DNA of 64,000 bases from Bacteroidia bacterium. GTDB lineage: Bacteria; Bacteroidota; Bacteroidia; Flavobacteriales; Flavobacteriaceae. This document shows positions 1 to 9,894 of the stretch, piece after piece (positions within the stretch are counted from its first letter, which is position 1; the number at the start of each line of letters is the position of its first letter). Below the pieces are notes generated by a model, which saw only the letters and a program-made list of their open reading frames with translations, searched no databases and had not been told where the DNA came from. The stretch covers positions 248,001 through 312,000 of the forward strand of contig JAUIDI010000002.1 in the NCBI GenBank assembly GCA_030428705.1, read 5' to 3'. Both the position numbers and the translations under genes were made by a program.

Positions 1-61
1 CAGAATACTTACAAAGGGGTTAGGCTAAAAACGATTTTTATTTCGAATTTGGTCTACGAAT

Positions 62-121
62 AACCAAATTAAAGATTGAAAAATATAGGCCCTCTGCCTG
101 ATCATATGGCCTAATTTGGTT
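62..121. other. Imperfect two-tier inverted repeat downstream of glnN
   Basis: AACCAAATTA (62-71) is the reverse complement of TAATTTGGTT (112-121), with GGCC (88-91) and GGCC (108-111) nested inside; no clear T-tract. Confidence 0.4.
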
Positions 122-150
122 TTCTAACCTCTCTTTGTCAATCAACGGTT

Positions 151-2337
151 TCATTTGATAAACAACAGCTCACGATATTTGGCCAAGGGCCATAGATAAT
201 CATCGACCAAACGTTCGATTCTATCACCATGGAATCGAATTTTATCAAAAAAAGGTTTGACCTGATCGCAATAGGCCATTGCTTTTTTGTCGATATCGGT
301 CATGGCGTTGGCTTTTTTACGGGCAGTGACCATTTCATCGGTTTTTAATTTAAGTCCGGCAAGGTGATCCGATAATTCCTCCAAAAGGTTCATTTGTCCT
401 TTTGCCATTTCTTTATGGGCACTACCATAAATTTCCTTTAGTCCTTTGATATTTTGAATAATACTGTTTTGATATGCAATCGTCGTCGGAATTATGTGGT
501 TGTATACCAGTTCATAGAAAACCCTACCCTCAATCTGTATGTTCATAATATAGGTCTCAAGTTCAACTTTTTTTCGGGCGGCGACCTCTACCTGATTCAT
601 TACGTTCAACTCTTTGAACAGTGCCAAGCATCCTTTTGAGTCGAGCACTTGTAATGCAGATGGTGTATTTTTATTATTGCTCAGTTTTCGTTTCTTAGCT
701 TCCTTTTCCCAGTCGATACTGTAGCCGTCGCCATCAAATCGTATTCTTTTTGAGGTTTTGATATATTCGCGTAATACATTGAAAACGGCCTCGTCTTTTT
801 TAAGGTTTTTCTTATCGATCAATATATCGACCTCTTTTTTGAATTCGATCAGTTGCTTGGCCACGATTGTATTCAATACGGTCATTGGCTTGGCACAATT
901 CGTTTTGGAGCCCACGCCCCGCATTTCGAACTTATTGCCAGTAAAGGCAAAAGGGGATGTTCTATTTCTATCGGTGTTGTCCAATAATATTTCAGGTATC
1001 TTTCCGACAACGTTCAACTTTAGTTCTGTTTTTTCCTCCGGGGATAATTTACCTTGCGAAACCCCTTCCAATTCATCGAGTACACTACTCAATTGATTGC
1101 CTATGAATATCGACATGATTGCCGGGGGCGCCTCGTTGGCTCCCAACCTATGATCGTTACTCGCCGATGCAATCGAAGATCGCAGTAGTTCTTCATAAGT
1201 ATCTACGGCTTTTATGGTGTTGACGAAAAAAGTCAGGAATTGAAGGTTCTTCATTGGGGTGGAACCCGGACTCAAGAGATTTACACCGGTATCGGTAGCC
1301 AATGACCAATTGTTATGTTTACCTGAACCATTGATGCCATCGAACGGTTTTTCATGAAAAAGTACCTTCAAACCATGTCGTTCGGCCACTTTATCCATCA
1401 CGTCCATTAACAAAAGATTATGGTCGACCGCTAGATTGGCCTCTTCAAAAACCGGAGCCAATTCAAACTGGTTCGGAGCTACTTCATTGTGGCGCGTTTT
1501 TACCGGAATGCCCAATTTTGTACATTCCTTTTCAATATCGCTCATATAGCTCAATACCCTATCGGGAATAACACCGAAATAGTGGTCGTCCAATTGTTGG
1601 CCCTTTGCTGCAGGGTGCCCTAGCAATGTCCTCCCCGTCAACATAATATCGGGCCTTGAATCGGCCAAGGCTTTATCGATTAAAAAATATTCCTGCTCCC
1701 ATCCTAACGTAGCATGCACTTTTGACACATTCTTATCAAAATACCTAGCGACCGCAGTAGCAGCCTCGTCAATAGTGTGAAGGGCTCTCAGAAGTGGTGC
1801 TTTGTTATCGAGCGCCTCACCGGTATAGGAAACAAAAATGGTAGGGATACATAGGGTCGTACCATAAATGAACGCAGGAGATGTCGGATCCCAAGCGGTA
1901 TACCCGCGAGCTTCAAAAGTGTTGCGCAGGCCGCCGCTTGGAAAACTCGATGCATCAGGTTCTTGCTGTACCAATTGCCCTCCACCAAATTTCTCTAATG
2001 CCCTACCATCGGGCAGCAAATCGAAAAAAGCATCGTGCTTCTCCGCCGTAGATCCGGTCAATGGCTGAAACCAATGTGTATAATGGGTCGCCCCCATCGA
2101 AATTGCCCAGCCCTTCATTGCCTCGGCCACTTGATCGGCAATTTTGCGATCTATCTTGGTACCGGAAAAAATGGCATTCTCGACACTTTCAAGGGCATCT
2201 TTGGTCAAATATTGCAGCATTCGATTCTTATTAAAAACGTTGACACCGAAAAGTTCCGAACGCCTACCTTTTTCCTCTATTTGAATTCGTGGTTTTCTTT
2301 GACTCTCTGAAATTGCCTCGAACCGTAATTTTGACAT
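151..2337 (-). CDS. glnN: Glutamine synthetase type III
   Basis: 728 aa; GSIII length and motifs (ATLGWEQEYFLID, KTRHNEVAPNQFELAPVFEEANLAVDHN, FHEKPFDGINGSGKHNNWSL, NRTSPFAFTGNKFEMRGVGS). Confidence 0.96.
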   Translation of the reverse strand: MSKLRFEAISESQRKPRIQIEEKGRRSELFGVNVFNKNRMLQYLTKDALESVENAIFSGTKIDRKIADQVAEAMKGWAISMGATHYTHWFQPLTGSTAEKHDAFFDLLPDGRALEKFGGGQLVQQEPDASSFPSGGLRNTFEARGYTAWDPTSPAFIYGTTLCIPTIFVSYTGEALDNKAPLLRALHTIDEAATAVARYFDKNVSKVHATLGWEQEYFLIDKALADSRPDIMLTGRTLLGHPAAKGQQLDDHYFGVIPDRVLSYMSDIEKECTKLGIPVKTRHNEVAPNQFELAPVFEEANLAVDHNLLLMDVMDKVAERHGLKVLFHEKPFDGINGSGKHNNWSLATDTGVNLLSPGSTPMKNLQFLTFFVNTIKAVDTYEELLRSSIASASNDHRLGANEAPPAIMSIFIGNQLSSVLDELEGVSQGKLSPEEKTELKLNVVGKIPEILLDNTDRNRTSPFAFTGNKFEMRGVGSKTNCAKPMTVLNTIVAKQLIEFKKEVDILIDKKNLKKDEAVFNVLREYIKTSKRIRFDGDGYSIDWEKEAKKRKLSNNKNTPSALQVLDSKGCLALFKELNVMNQVEVAARKKVELETYIMNIQIEGRVFYELVYNHIIPTTIAYQNSIIQNIKGLKEIYGSAHKEMAKGQMNLLEELSDHLAGLKLKTDEMVTARKKANAMTDIDKKAMAYCDQVKPFFDKIRFHGDRIERLVDDYLWPLAKYRELLFIK

Positions 2338-2427
2338 AACTCAATTCATTTATTGGAGTCAAAAATACTGATTATCGATTTATTAATTAATTGCACAAAT
2401 AAATATTCTTTTTTAAGAAATACCCTC

Positions 2428-2449
2428 TTATCAACAGGGGTGTTGATAA
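2428..2449. promoter_or_regulatory. Perfect 9-bp dyad in the divergent GSIII/GSII intergenic region
   Basis: TTATCAACA-GGGG-TGTTGATAA, read directly. Confidence 0.55.
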
Positions 2450-2555
2450 TTTTATCATGTTTCAAGACATTTCACCCCCTAAAAATTAGCATTAATCCAC
2501 AAAACGTATATTTTTGTTCATCTGAAAAATTTATTAAAAACCAAGTGCTGATATT

Positions 2556-3572
2556 ATGAGCAAAACAAAACTGGAATATATTTGGTTGGATGGGTATTAT
2601 CCAACGCAAAACATGAGAAGCAAGACCAAGGTCGTCAACAACTTTGGTGGTAAATTAGAAGATTGTCCAATGTGGTCTTTTGACGGAAGTTCAACAAGAC
2701 AGGCCGAAGGCGGTTCTTCGGATTGTTTGTTGAAACCCGTGGCCCTTTTTCCGGATCCAGAAAGGAAGGACGGCTATTTGGTAATGACTGAAGTCCTTAA
2801 TGCCGATGGCACACCACATGTTTCCAACGGCAGGGCAACTATTGATGATGATGACAATGATTTCTGGTTCGGTTTTGAGCAAGAATACTTTATTATGGAT
2901 ACCCACACCCAATTGCCCTTAGGCTTTCCTGTAGGTGGTTACCCTGCCCCTCAAGGAATGTATTATTGTTCGGTCGGCGGGAAAAACACCCATGGCAGGG
3001 AATTGGTTGAAGAACATGCCGACCTGTGCATAGCGGCCGGAATCAATTTTGAGGGTATCAACCAAGAAGTAGCCTGCGGCCAATGGGAGTTTCAATTGTT
3101 CGCAAAGGGTGCTAAATTGGCCGGCGACGAACTTTGGGTAGCACGTTATATGTTGGATAGACTCACGGAAAAATATGGATACTACATTGAATACCACCCT
3201 AAACCACTTGGTAAGGATATGGATTGGAACGGGTCCGGTATGCACGCCAACTTCTCGAACACGACTTTACGAACCGCAGGATCCAAAGAAGTGTATGAAA
3301 AAATCTGTGAAGCTTTCAGGCCGGTCGTAAATGAGCACATAGAAGTTTATGGTGAGTTCAACGACCAACGTTTAACGGGCCTCCATGAAACCGCTGCCAT
3401 TACCGACTTCAGTTATGGCATTTCAGACAGAGGAGCCTCGATCCGTATTCCGATCGCTACGGTAGAAAGTGGATGGAAAGGTTGGTTGGAAGATCGAAGA
3501 CCAGCCTCCAATGGTGATCCGTACAAAATAGCCGGTAGAATCGTCAAGACTGTTAAATCTGCTAAGATTTAG
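2556..3572 (+). CDS. Glutamine synthetase type II (beta-grasp / eukaryote-like)
   Basis: 338 aa; YIWLDGYYPTQNMRSKTKVV, PMWSFDGSSTRQAEGGSSDCLLKPVALFPDP, WFGFEQEYF, NGSGMHANFS. Confidence 0.95.
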   Translation: MSKTKLEYIWLDGYYPTQNMRSKTKVVNNFGGKLEDCPMWSFDGSSTRQAEGGSSDCLLKPVALFPDPERKDGYLVMTEVLNADGTPHVSNGRATIDDDDNDFWFGFEQEYFIMDTHTQLPLGFPVGGYPAPQGMYYCSVGGKNTHGRELVEEHADLCIAAGINFEGINQEVACGQWEFQLFAKGAKLAGDELWVARYMLDRLTEKYGYYIEYHPKPLGKDMDWNGSGMHANFSNTTLRTAGSKEVYEKICEAFRPVVNEHIEVYGEFNDQRLTGLHETAAITDFSYGISDRGASIRIPIATVESGWKGWLEDRRPASNGDPYKIAGRIVKTVKSAKI

Positions 3573-3596
3573 AAAAACGTTCTGAATATTTATTTA

Positions 3597-3627
3597 AAGT
3601 CCGGCTTATTCTAATCCGGACTTTTTT
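3597..3627 (+). terminator. Intrinsic terminator after GSII
   Basis: AAGTCCGG-loop-CCGGACTT followed by TTTTT. Confidence 0.8.
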
Positions 3628-5240
3628 TATTCAAACGATTGAAGCGGGGTGTTCATCCAATAGTCCGAACTCTTACCTTCAACACAAATTGGCTGCCGCC
3701 TGCTATCTAATGGCTCGTCTTTTAACATTAAACTATCTTTGGAAACAGTAACAACAAGGTTAGGTAATGTTTCCTGCATAAAAAATTCTCTGTATTGATG
3801 AAAGTATTCATGTTTTTTCTCATCTAACCTATTGCCTAAGCTATCTCTAATATCACCGTATGAATAGCTCAAATTAGAAACTTCAAGATTTTCATTTTCG
3901 GTAAATAAATATTCTAGTATTGAGCCTGTTTCCTTCCTTTTATAATTAGGAGTTATTTTAAAACATCTTTCACGCTCAAAAAAGCGAACTCTTTTTAAGG
4001 GCAATAACTTCTCTTTAAATTTTATTTTAAAATCATTGGTTTTTACTTTATCAACGTTTTCAGGTATTCTGTTTAATTTTACAACAAACCTTTTTGTTTT
4101 TAAATCAAGTATAAATCTTGATTTAAACTCTGAGGGCCTTTGCAGTAAAATCTTGTTATAGAAAGAGATATAATTTAAAAACATCTTCTCGTCTTCGCCC
4201 GGTACATATTCTGTAATAATATGATAAATCAACTCTTTTTTTGTTTTATTAAATCCGTTAGAATACTTTTCATCTGCATTAATTGCCGTATCAATAATAC
4301 CAGGTTTTTCCCTTTTATAAACCGCATAATCTAATTTAAAAAAAGCAAAATTTTCAGTGCTTATAAATATTTTACCCTCGGAGAAATAATCTTCATTTCG
4401 ATAAAAACATTCAATTTCATAGACCGTGTGTTCTTTAAAATTCGTTTTTCCTTTTAAGCGAAAATGATGACTTTGTAAAAAATCGACAGCCATGTCATTT
4501 ATAAAAGAAAATGTTTTTGTCTGATAGTTACGAATAGCATCATGAATCAATAAAGTAATAAATTCATTGCCTCCCGAATTTTCCATTCTAGCTCCCGGGA
4601 TCACCTTTTGATTCAATTGATAATCATAGGGTTGTTTAGCAAATGAATCTATCTTGAAATCCAAATTTTTTCTATAGGATATAAGTTGATATTCATTTTC
4701 AAAGTTGTTTTTTACATAAAAACCATTGTCGAAAACTTTAAAAACACCCTCGTTTAAATTAAAATACTCAGCATCTTTCACTTGGTAATCCCGATAATAA
4801 CCAATCAGGCCAAAATTATTTTGAGGATAGTTTTGGGGAATACTGTTGATCGCAATTTTTACGATTTGTTGCGCACTCAATCTTTTAATGTTTGCAGACA
4901 CTACTGCTTCTTTTAACTCAAAGGTACTAGGTCTTAAAATGATGATATTGCTCTGACCTTCTAATAAATCTTGAATCAAAATTTCTACACTCTTGTAACC
5001 CATGCAAGAAATCTCTATTACCTCTCCCAGTGTTTTATAACGCAATGGAATTTTAAATGTACCATCAATATTGGATATCACGCCCAATGCAGCACCTTTG
5101 ACCCTAATACTGCCGAAGGATATGGGTTCATTCTGGGTTGCATCTACCAATTGACCAAAAATGTAATCCCTGTTTTGACCAAAACTGAATATTGTAAAAA
5201 AAGTTATGACAAAAAAAACAAGCCTCCTCATACTTTTCAA
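3627..5240 (-). CDS. Secreted CarboxypepD_reg-like domain protein (paralog 1)
   Basis: 537 aa; signal peptide; IFGQLVDATQNEPISFGSIRVKG..GVISNIDGTFKIPL; ends SDYWMNTPLQSFE. Confidence 0.82.
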   Translation of the reverse strand: MKSMRRLVFFVITFFTIFSFGQNRDYIFGQLVDATQNEPISFGSIRVKGAALGVISNIDGTFKIPLRYKTLGEVIEISCMGYKSVEILIQDLLEGQSNIIILRPSTFELKEAVVSANIKRLSAQQIVKIAINSIPQNYPQNNFGLIGYYRDYQVKDAEYFNLNEGVFKVFDNGFYVKNNFENEYQLISYRKNLDFKIDSFAKQPYDYQLNQKVIPGARMENSGGNEFITLLIHDAIRNYQTKTFSFINDMAVDFLQSHHFRLKGKTNFKEHTVYEIECFYRNEDYFSEGKIFISTENFAFFKLDYAVYKREKPGIIDTAINADEKYSNGFNKTKKELIYHIITEYVPGEDEKMFLNYISFYNKILLQRPSEFKSRFILDLKTKRFVVKLNRIPENVDKVKTNDFKIKFKEKLLPLKRVRFFERERCFKITPNYKRKETGSILEYLFTENENLEVSNLSYSYGDIRDSLGNRLDEKKHEYFHQYREFFMQETLPNLVVTVSKDSLMLKDEPLDSRRQPICVEGKSSDYWMNTPLQSFE

Positions 5241-6898
5241 TTTTCATTTAAGCTTTCCCTCAACGGAGTATTCATCCAGTAATCCTTAAAATTAATCGGG
5301 CGTGTAACGGGTTGGTCTTCGAAAATCGGTTTATTCTTATCCATGAAGAAAACATCAGATGGCATTGGCATATTGGGTTTTACTTCTTGAACAAAAAACT
5401 CCCTGAATTGATGATAGTCTTTTGTTTTCCATTCGTTAAATACATTTCCTTCGATATCGCGTAAGTTCTTCAGGTCGAACTCCAACACCTCTTCATTTAA
5501 TTTTTCTTCAACTGCGAATATTTCAATATCTCTAAGTATCTGGCGCTGAATAGGTGACTTTATTTTTGGATATAACCAAACCCTTTTACCAACAACTTGA
5601 ATCGAATCAAAGTGAACATTTTCACCTTGAAACTTAGCCCTATAATTTCGAAGCTTATTGGCATATCTTTCATCAAGTCCATTAGTAAAAGTCAATTCAA
5701 AATGGCTACTTCTAACCTCTTCATTAACATTTATATCAGCCTTACGATCATCCATTCTGTCATAGTGCATTTTAAATGCCACATGGTCTAATTTGAACAC
5801 AGGGGGAATTTTTACGCTGAAATTGTTGTGGAAGGAAATATAATTCAGGAACATCTTGCCATCTTTTTCCCGATACGATGTATTCACCTCAAAAATCACC
5901 TTATTCTTACTCCCGTTTTTGTCCTTAATTCCAGTATCATTCTTCTTGGTGTCATCATAAACGGTATATTCCATTCCATAAATTGAAAAATCGGATTTTG
6001 AAATAAGTAGTCTACCATAAGCCCTATGCATACGAATTTTTTTATAAACCTTTATTGAATAAAGTGTCTCGTCATTCATATATGCATCGTCTTCTCTAAA
6101 AAATTGATGGCCTGCCAGAAAATCGTTTTGCAGTTGGTAAACAAACGAGTACGAATTTTGCCGATAATTACGAATGGCGTTATGAACACTCAGTATGGTA
6201 AATTCGTTTCCACCATATGACCTCAAATATCCTTTATCGATTATTTTTGTTTCGCGTTGGTAACTATAATCATACGGTCTACTTGCCAAAGAATCTCTTC
6301 TGAAATCAAGATTCTCTATTTGGTCATAGATCAATACTCTGGTCGTTGACGAATCGATTGCGTTGAAACCTTGATCAAAGACCTCTAAAACTGCTTCGTT
6401 CAAGTTTACATATTCCTTTTTATCCAATTGATAATCTCTATAATATCCGACCATTGAGTATGGTCTTGTCGGGTAATTTTGCAAAATGGCATCAATGGCC
6501 TTTTGAACAATTTCTTTTGGTCTTAAATTTCGGGCTTTACTTTTGGCCAAGACCGTTGCCCCTGACAATTCAAAAACTGCCGGGTTCAGGCGGATCATAT
6601 TAATTTTATCTGTAGGGAGGTCATAAATCGATAGTTCTTGTTTTTGGTAACCCATTGAAGAAATCACCAAGATATCACCCATCTTTTGGTAGACGATAGG
6701 AATTCGAAAACCACCATCAAGGTTCGATATCACCCCCACGGCCCTATTCTTTAAATAGATACTTGCAAAGACGACCGGCTCACCCGTTTTTGCATCAATA
6801 ATTTGCCCGTTAATGAAGTCCTCTTGCTGAGAAAGAACAGTATGCTGCGCCAAAAACAAAAAGAAGATAAAGAAGAGTTTAGCAAATTCTTTTCCCAT
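5237..6898 (-). CDS. Secreted CarboxypepD_reg-like domain protein (paralog 2)
   Basis: 553 aa; FINGQIIDAKTGEPVVFASIYLKNRAVGVISNLDGGFRIPI; ends KDYWMNTPLRESLNEN; 4-nt overlap with the next gene. Confidence 0.83.
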   Translation of the reverse strand: MGKEFAKLFFIFFLFLAQHTVLSQQEDFINGQIIDAKTGEPVVFASIYLKNRAVGVISNLDGGFRIPIVYQKMGDILVISSMGYQKQELSIYDLPTDKINMIRLNPAVFELSGATVLAKSKARNLRPKEIVQKAIDAILQNYPTRPYSMVGYYRDYQLDKKEYVNLNEAVLEVFDQGFNAIDSSTTRVLIYDQIENLDFRRDSLASRPYDYSYQRETKIIDKGYLRSYGGNEFTILSVHNAIRNYRQNSYSFVYQLQNDFLAGHQFFREDDAYMNDETLYSIKVYKKIRMHRAYGRLLISKSDFSIYGMEYTVYDDTKKNDTGIKDKNGSKNKVIFEVNTSYREKDGKMFLNYISFHNNFSVKIPPVFKLDHVAFKMHYDRMDDRKADINVNEEVRSSHFELTFTNGLDERYANKLRNYRAKFQGENVHFDSIQVVGKRVWLYPKIKSPIQRQILRDIEIFAVEEKLNEEVLEFDLKNLRDIEGNVFNEWKTKDYHQFREFFVQEVKPNMPMPSDVFFMDKNKPIFEDQPVTRPINFKDYWMNTPLRESLNEN

Positions 6899-7229
6899 GA
6901 TTTAAGTTGGTTTTTAAGTTATCGTAAAATAAATGAATACGATGTAAATACCCACAAGAATTATACCAGTCCCATATTCAGGCACAAGGCCGAATCGTCT
7001 CAATTCGTTTAAAGAATCATTATGGAGGCGACAAAAAATAAACGGATATTTCAAATTGGCATAGTACAAATATTCATAACCCGTAGAAAACTTAAAATAT
7101 GAGATTCTTTGGGACTACTCGCATAAATTGTCTTTCCCCCTTGACTATTAAATTAATCGTTCCGATCTATTCTATGAAACTAGAAGTCTTATTCTGTTAG
7201 AAATCCATCAATTCATATTCCGATAGCAA

Positions 7230-7262
7230 CGATAAAAAAACGGACCTGAAGTCTGGTTTTTT
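7230..7262 (-). terminator. Intrinsic terminator downstream of paralog 3
   Basis: On the minus strand, hairpin (CCAGAC..GTCCG with one mismatch/wobble) followed by TTTTTTT. Confidence 0.5.
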
Positions 7263-7279
7263 TGATAATATAGGCTATT

Positions 7280-8875
7280 TTATTCGAAAGATTGAAGTGG
7301 TGTGTTCATCCAGTAATTCTCAAAATTGACCGGGCTTGCAATTGGCTGGGCCTTATATATCGGACGATCTTTTTTCATATAAAGGTAATCGGAAGGTCCA
7401 CTGTTTTTTGGTTTGACCTGTTGGACGAAAAACTCCCTGAACTGTGTTGCACGCCAGTGTCGGCCCTCGTCAAGACGATTGCCATCATTATCTTTTAAAT
7501 TTCTTATTCTAAGCCTAAAATCACTGGGCACATCGATTCCCATCTTCCAATTTGCTTTATTCACAGCAAACCGTACTCCGTCTAACTCGGTAAATAACCG
7601 CACCACTTTGTTATTTACCTCAACCTTACGAATGTTAACTTTTTTTCCTTTAAATCGAAGATTGTATTTCTTTTTATTAATAGCCTCCGACACTTCGGGC
7701 TTAGCGGTAAAATGCACTTCATAACAAAGGTCGTCCCAATTCATGAGCATTTTTTCGACCTTGAATATAGGGTCTCGCTTGACCTGAAAATCATTACTAA
7801 CAGAGATATAGTTCAAATACATATGATCATTAACAGGTTTGTATTCTAATTGTACATCGAAAAATTTGTCTTTGGCAACCTTCGAGTAACCATATAGTTC
7901 GTTTACATTATATTTTTTACCTCCTCGGTAAAGGGCATATTCCAGTTTGTGAATTGCAAAATTGTCTTGCGAGATGAACAATTTTCCCAAAGCCCTATTT
8001 TGTCCGGTAACCTTTTTGGCGGAAACAACAAAAAGTTTCTGATTATCCAAAATTATATCGGCCTCCCTTTTGAACATATGGTTTTCCTCAAAATCGATAT
8101 CCAGTATGTTTATGTAGTCAAAAGAATTGATACTGTGATTTCTTATGGGATCATGTATTCTTAATATCATGAATTCGTTACCCCCAAAGCTATTGATTAT
8201 TGCTCCGTCGATTGTTTTTCTTTCATCTTCATAATCATACGGTCTAGCCGTGGCCGTATCGATTTGAAAGTCATTGTTTCGTCTGTAGTTATAAATCCTG
8301 GTCTTCGTGGTATTGTAATCGTTTGTGCCGAAACCGCTATCAAATACTTCAAAAAGGGCCTCATTGAGGTTTATGTATATCGAATCTTTCAATTGATAAT
8401 CACGATAATAACCAATGTATGAATAGGGCAACCTACTATAGTTAGAAAAAATACCTTTTATCGCCCTGTGAACAATCTCATCCGCCGAGAGGCCAAGAAC
8501 GTCTTCTGTTTTATTCTTTGGATTTCTGGTACCGCTAACAACAACCTCATCAAGAACTTCCAGAGCAGGTTCAAGTCTTATTAGGTTGATTTCATCGAAC
8601 TTTAGTTCTGATATTGGAACCTCTTTGGAAACATATCCCATCGAAGAAATCAGAATGCTATTGGCCGGCGTTTTGAATTCAAGTGGTATTTGAAAACTTC
8701 CATCCATGTTTGAAATGACAGCCAATGTTTGGTCCTTTACGATAATCGTTGCAAAAACTACAGGTTCATCGGTTTTTGTATCAATAAGTCTGGCCTTAAT
8801 GAATTGTTCTTCTTGTGCCGACATAATCGAAACGGAAAAAAACATCAAACACAAAATGTGCAGAACCCTACCCAT
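7280..8875 (-). CDS. Secreted CarboxypepD_reg-like domain protein (paralog 3)
   Basis: 531 aa; FIKARLIDTKTDEPVVFATIIVKDQTLAVISNMDGSFQIPL; ends ENYWMNTPLQSFE. Confidence 0.83.
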   Translation of the reverse strand: MGRVLHILCLMFFSVSIMSAQEEQFIKARLIDTKTDEPVVFATIIVKDQTLAVISNMDGSFQIPLEFKTPANSILISSMGYVSKEVPISELKFDEINLIRLEPALEVLDEVVVSGTRNPKNKTEDVLGLSADEIVHRAIKGIFSNYSRLPYSYIGYYRDYQLKDSIYINLNEALFEVFDSGFGTNDYNTTKTRIYNYRRNNDFQIDTATARPYDYEDERKTIDGAIINSFGGNEFMILRIHDPIRNHSINSFDYINILDIDFEENHMFKREADIILDNQKLFVVSAKKVTGQNRALGKLFISQDNFAIHKLEYALYRGGKKYNVNELYGYSKVAKDKFFDVQLEYKPVNDHMYLNYISVSNDFQVKRDPIFKVEKMLMNWDDLCYEVHFTAKPEVSEAINKKKYNLRFKGKKVNIRKVEVNNKVVRLFTELDGVRFAVNKANWKMGIDVPSDFRLRIRNLKDNDGNRLDEGRHWRATQFREFFVQQVKPKNSGPSDYLYMKKDRPIYKAQPIASPVNFENYWMNTPLQSFE

Positions 8876-8887
8876 ATTTATACTTTT

Positions 8888-9826
8888 CTAAAGTACGGTA
8901 AAGTAAAGAAAAATAATGTAGGCGCCTAGAAGCACCAAGCCGTCCCGCCAGCCTAAGCGGAGTCCTTTAGGTAAAAAGACCAGAGGAAGAATCAAGAAAG
9001 AAATACCCAACATCCAAAATATATCATTGGTCAACAATCCTTGATCAATAACCTTGATCGGAGTTATGATAGAGGTAATGCCCAGTACTGCCAAAAGATT
9101 AAAAATATTGGATCCAATAAGGTTTCCCAGAGAAATTGCCTTTTCCTTTTTTATCACGGCAATAACTGATGCGGCCAATTCAGGAATACTCGTACCTATC
9201 GAAACCACCGTAATACCGATTACCCGCTCACTGACCCCAAATGTCGTGGCCAGATTGACCGCCCCTTTAATCAATAATTCAGAACCACCCCATAGCGCGG
9301 CACCTCCAATCCCTAAAAAGAGAACGGTCTTATACATAGGCAATAATACATCGTCTTCGGGGGGTTCGTCGACCACGGCGGTCTTTTGAAAGCGTAGAAG
9401 GTACACCAGGAACAGAAATAGCACAATAACCATTGTGATTCCTTCATATTGTTGAAGTTCGCTATCAAAATAAATGAATCCGAAAAACAACATTGAAGCT
9501 AACATCATTACGGGCCAATCGGTCGTGTAAAAGCTTTTTCGAACATCTATGCTGCCCAAGAGAATGGTAACGGCCAATACCAATCCCAGGTTAGCGATAT
9601 TCGACCCCACAACATTGCCAAGGGCTAGGTCGGGAAACCCATCTAGTGCCGACTTAATACTGACGATTAATTCCGGTGCCGAGGTCGCAAATGATACTAC
9701 GGTCATTCCTATTACAATTTTGGGAATGTTTAAGCGCATCGAAAGTGCTACAGCAGCCTTGAGCAACCAATTACCACCGCCAATCAGCAAAACTAGACCC
9801 AAAATAATATAAAGCGCGTTCAGCAT
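8888..9826 (-). CDS. Calcium/sodium antiporter, CaCA family (YrbG-like)
   Basis: 312 aa; duplicated alpha motifs VVSFATSAPELIVSIKSAL..GNVVGSNIANL and VVSIGTSIPELAASVIAV..GNLIGSNIFNLL. Confidence 0.94.
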   Translation of the reverse strand: MLNALYIILGLVLLIGGGNWLLKAAVALSMRLNIPKIVIGMTVVSFATSAPELIVSIKSALDGFPDLALGNVVGSNIANLGLVLAVTILLGSIDVRKSFYTTDWPVMMLASMLFFGFIYFDSELQQYEGITMVIVLFLFLVYLLRFQKTAVVDEPPEDDVLLPMYKTVLFLGIGGAALWGGSELLIKGAVNLATTFGVSERVIGITVVSIGTSIPELAASVIAVIKKEKAISLGNLIGSNIFNLLAVLGITSIITPIKVIDQGLLTNDIFWMLGISFLILPLVFLPKGLRLGWRDGLVLLGAYIIFLYFTVL

Positions 9827-9894
9827 ACTTTGATTTTCGGCAAATATAACCCAAGATCATAGTTATTTGGTTTCAAAGATTTGTTTTTGGTTTC

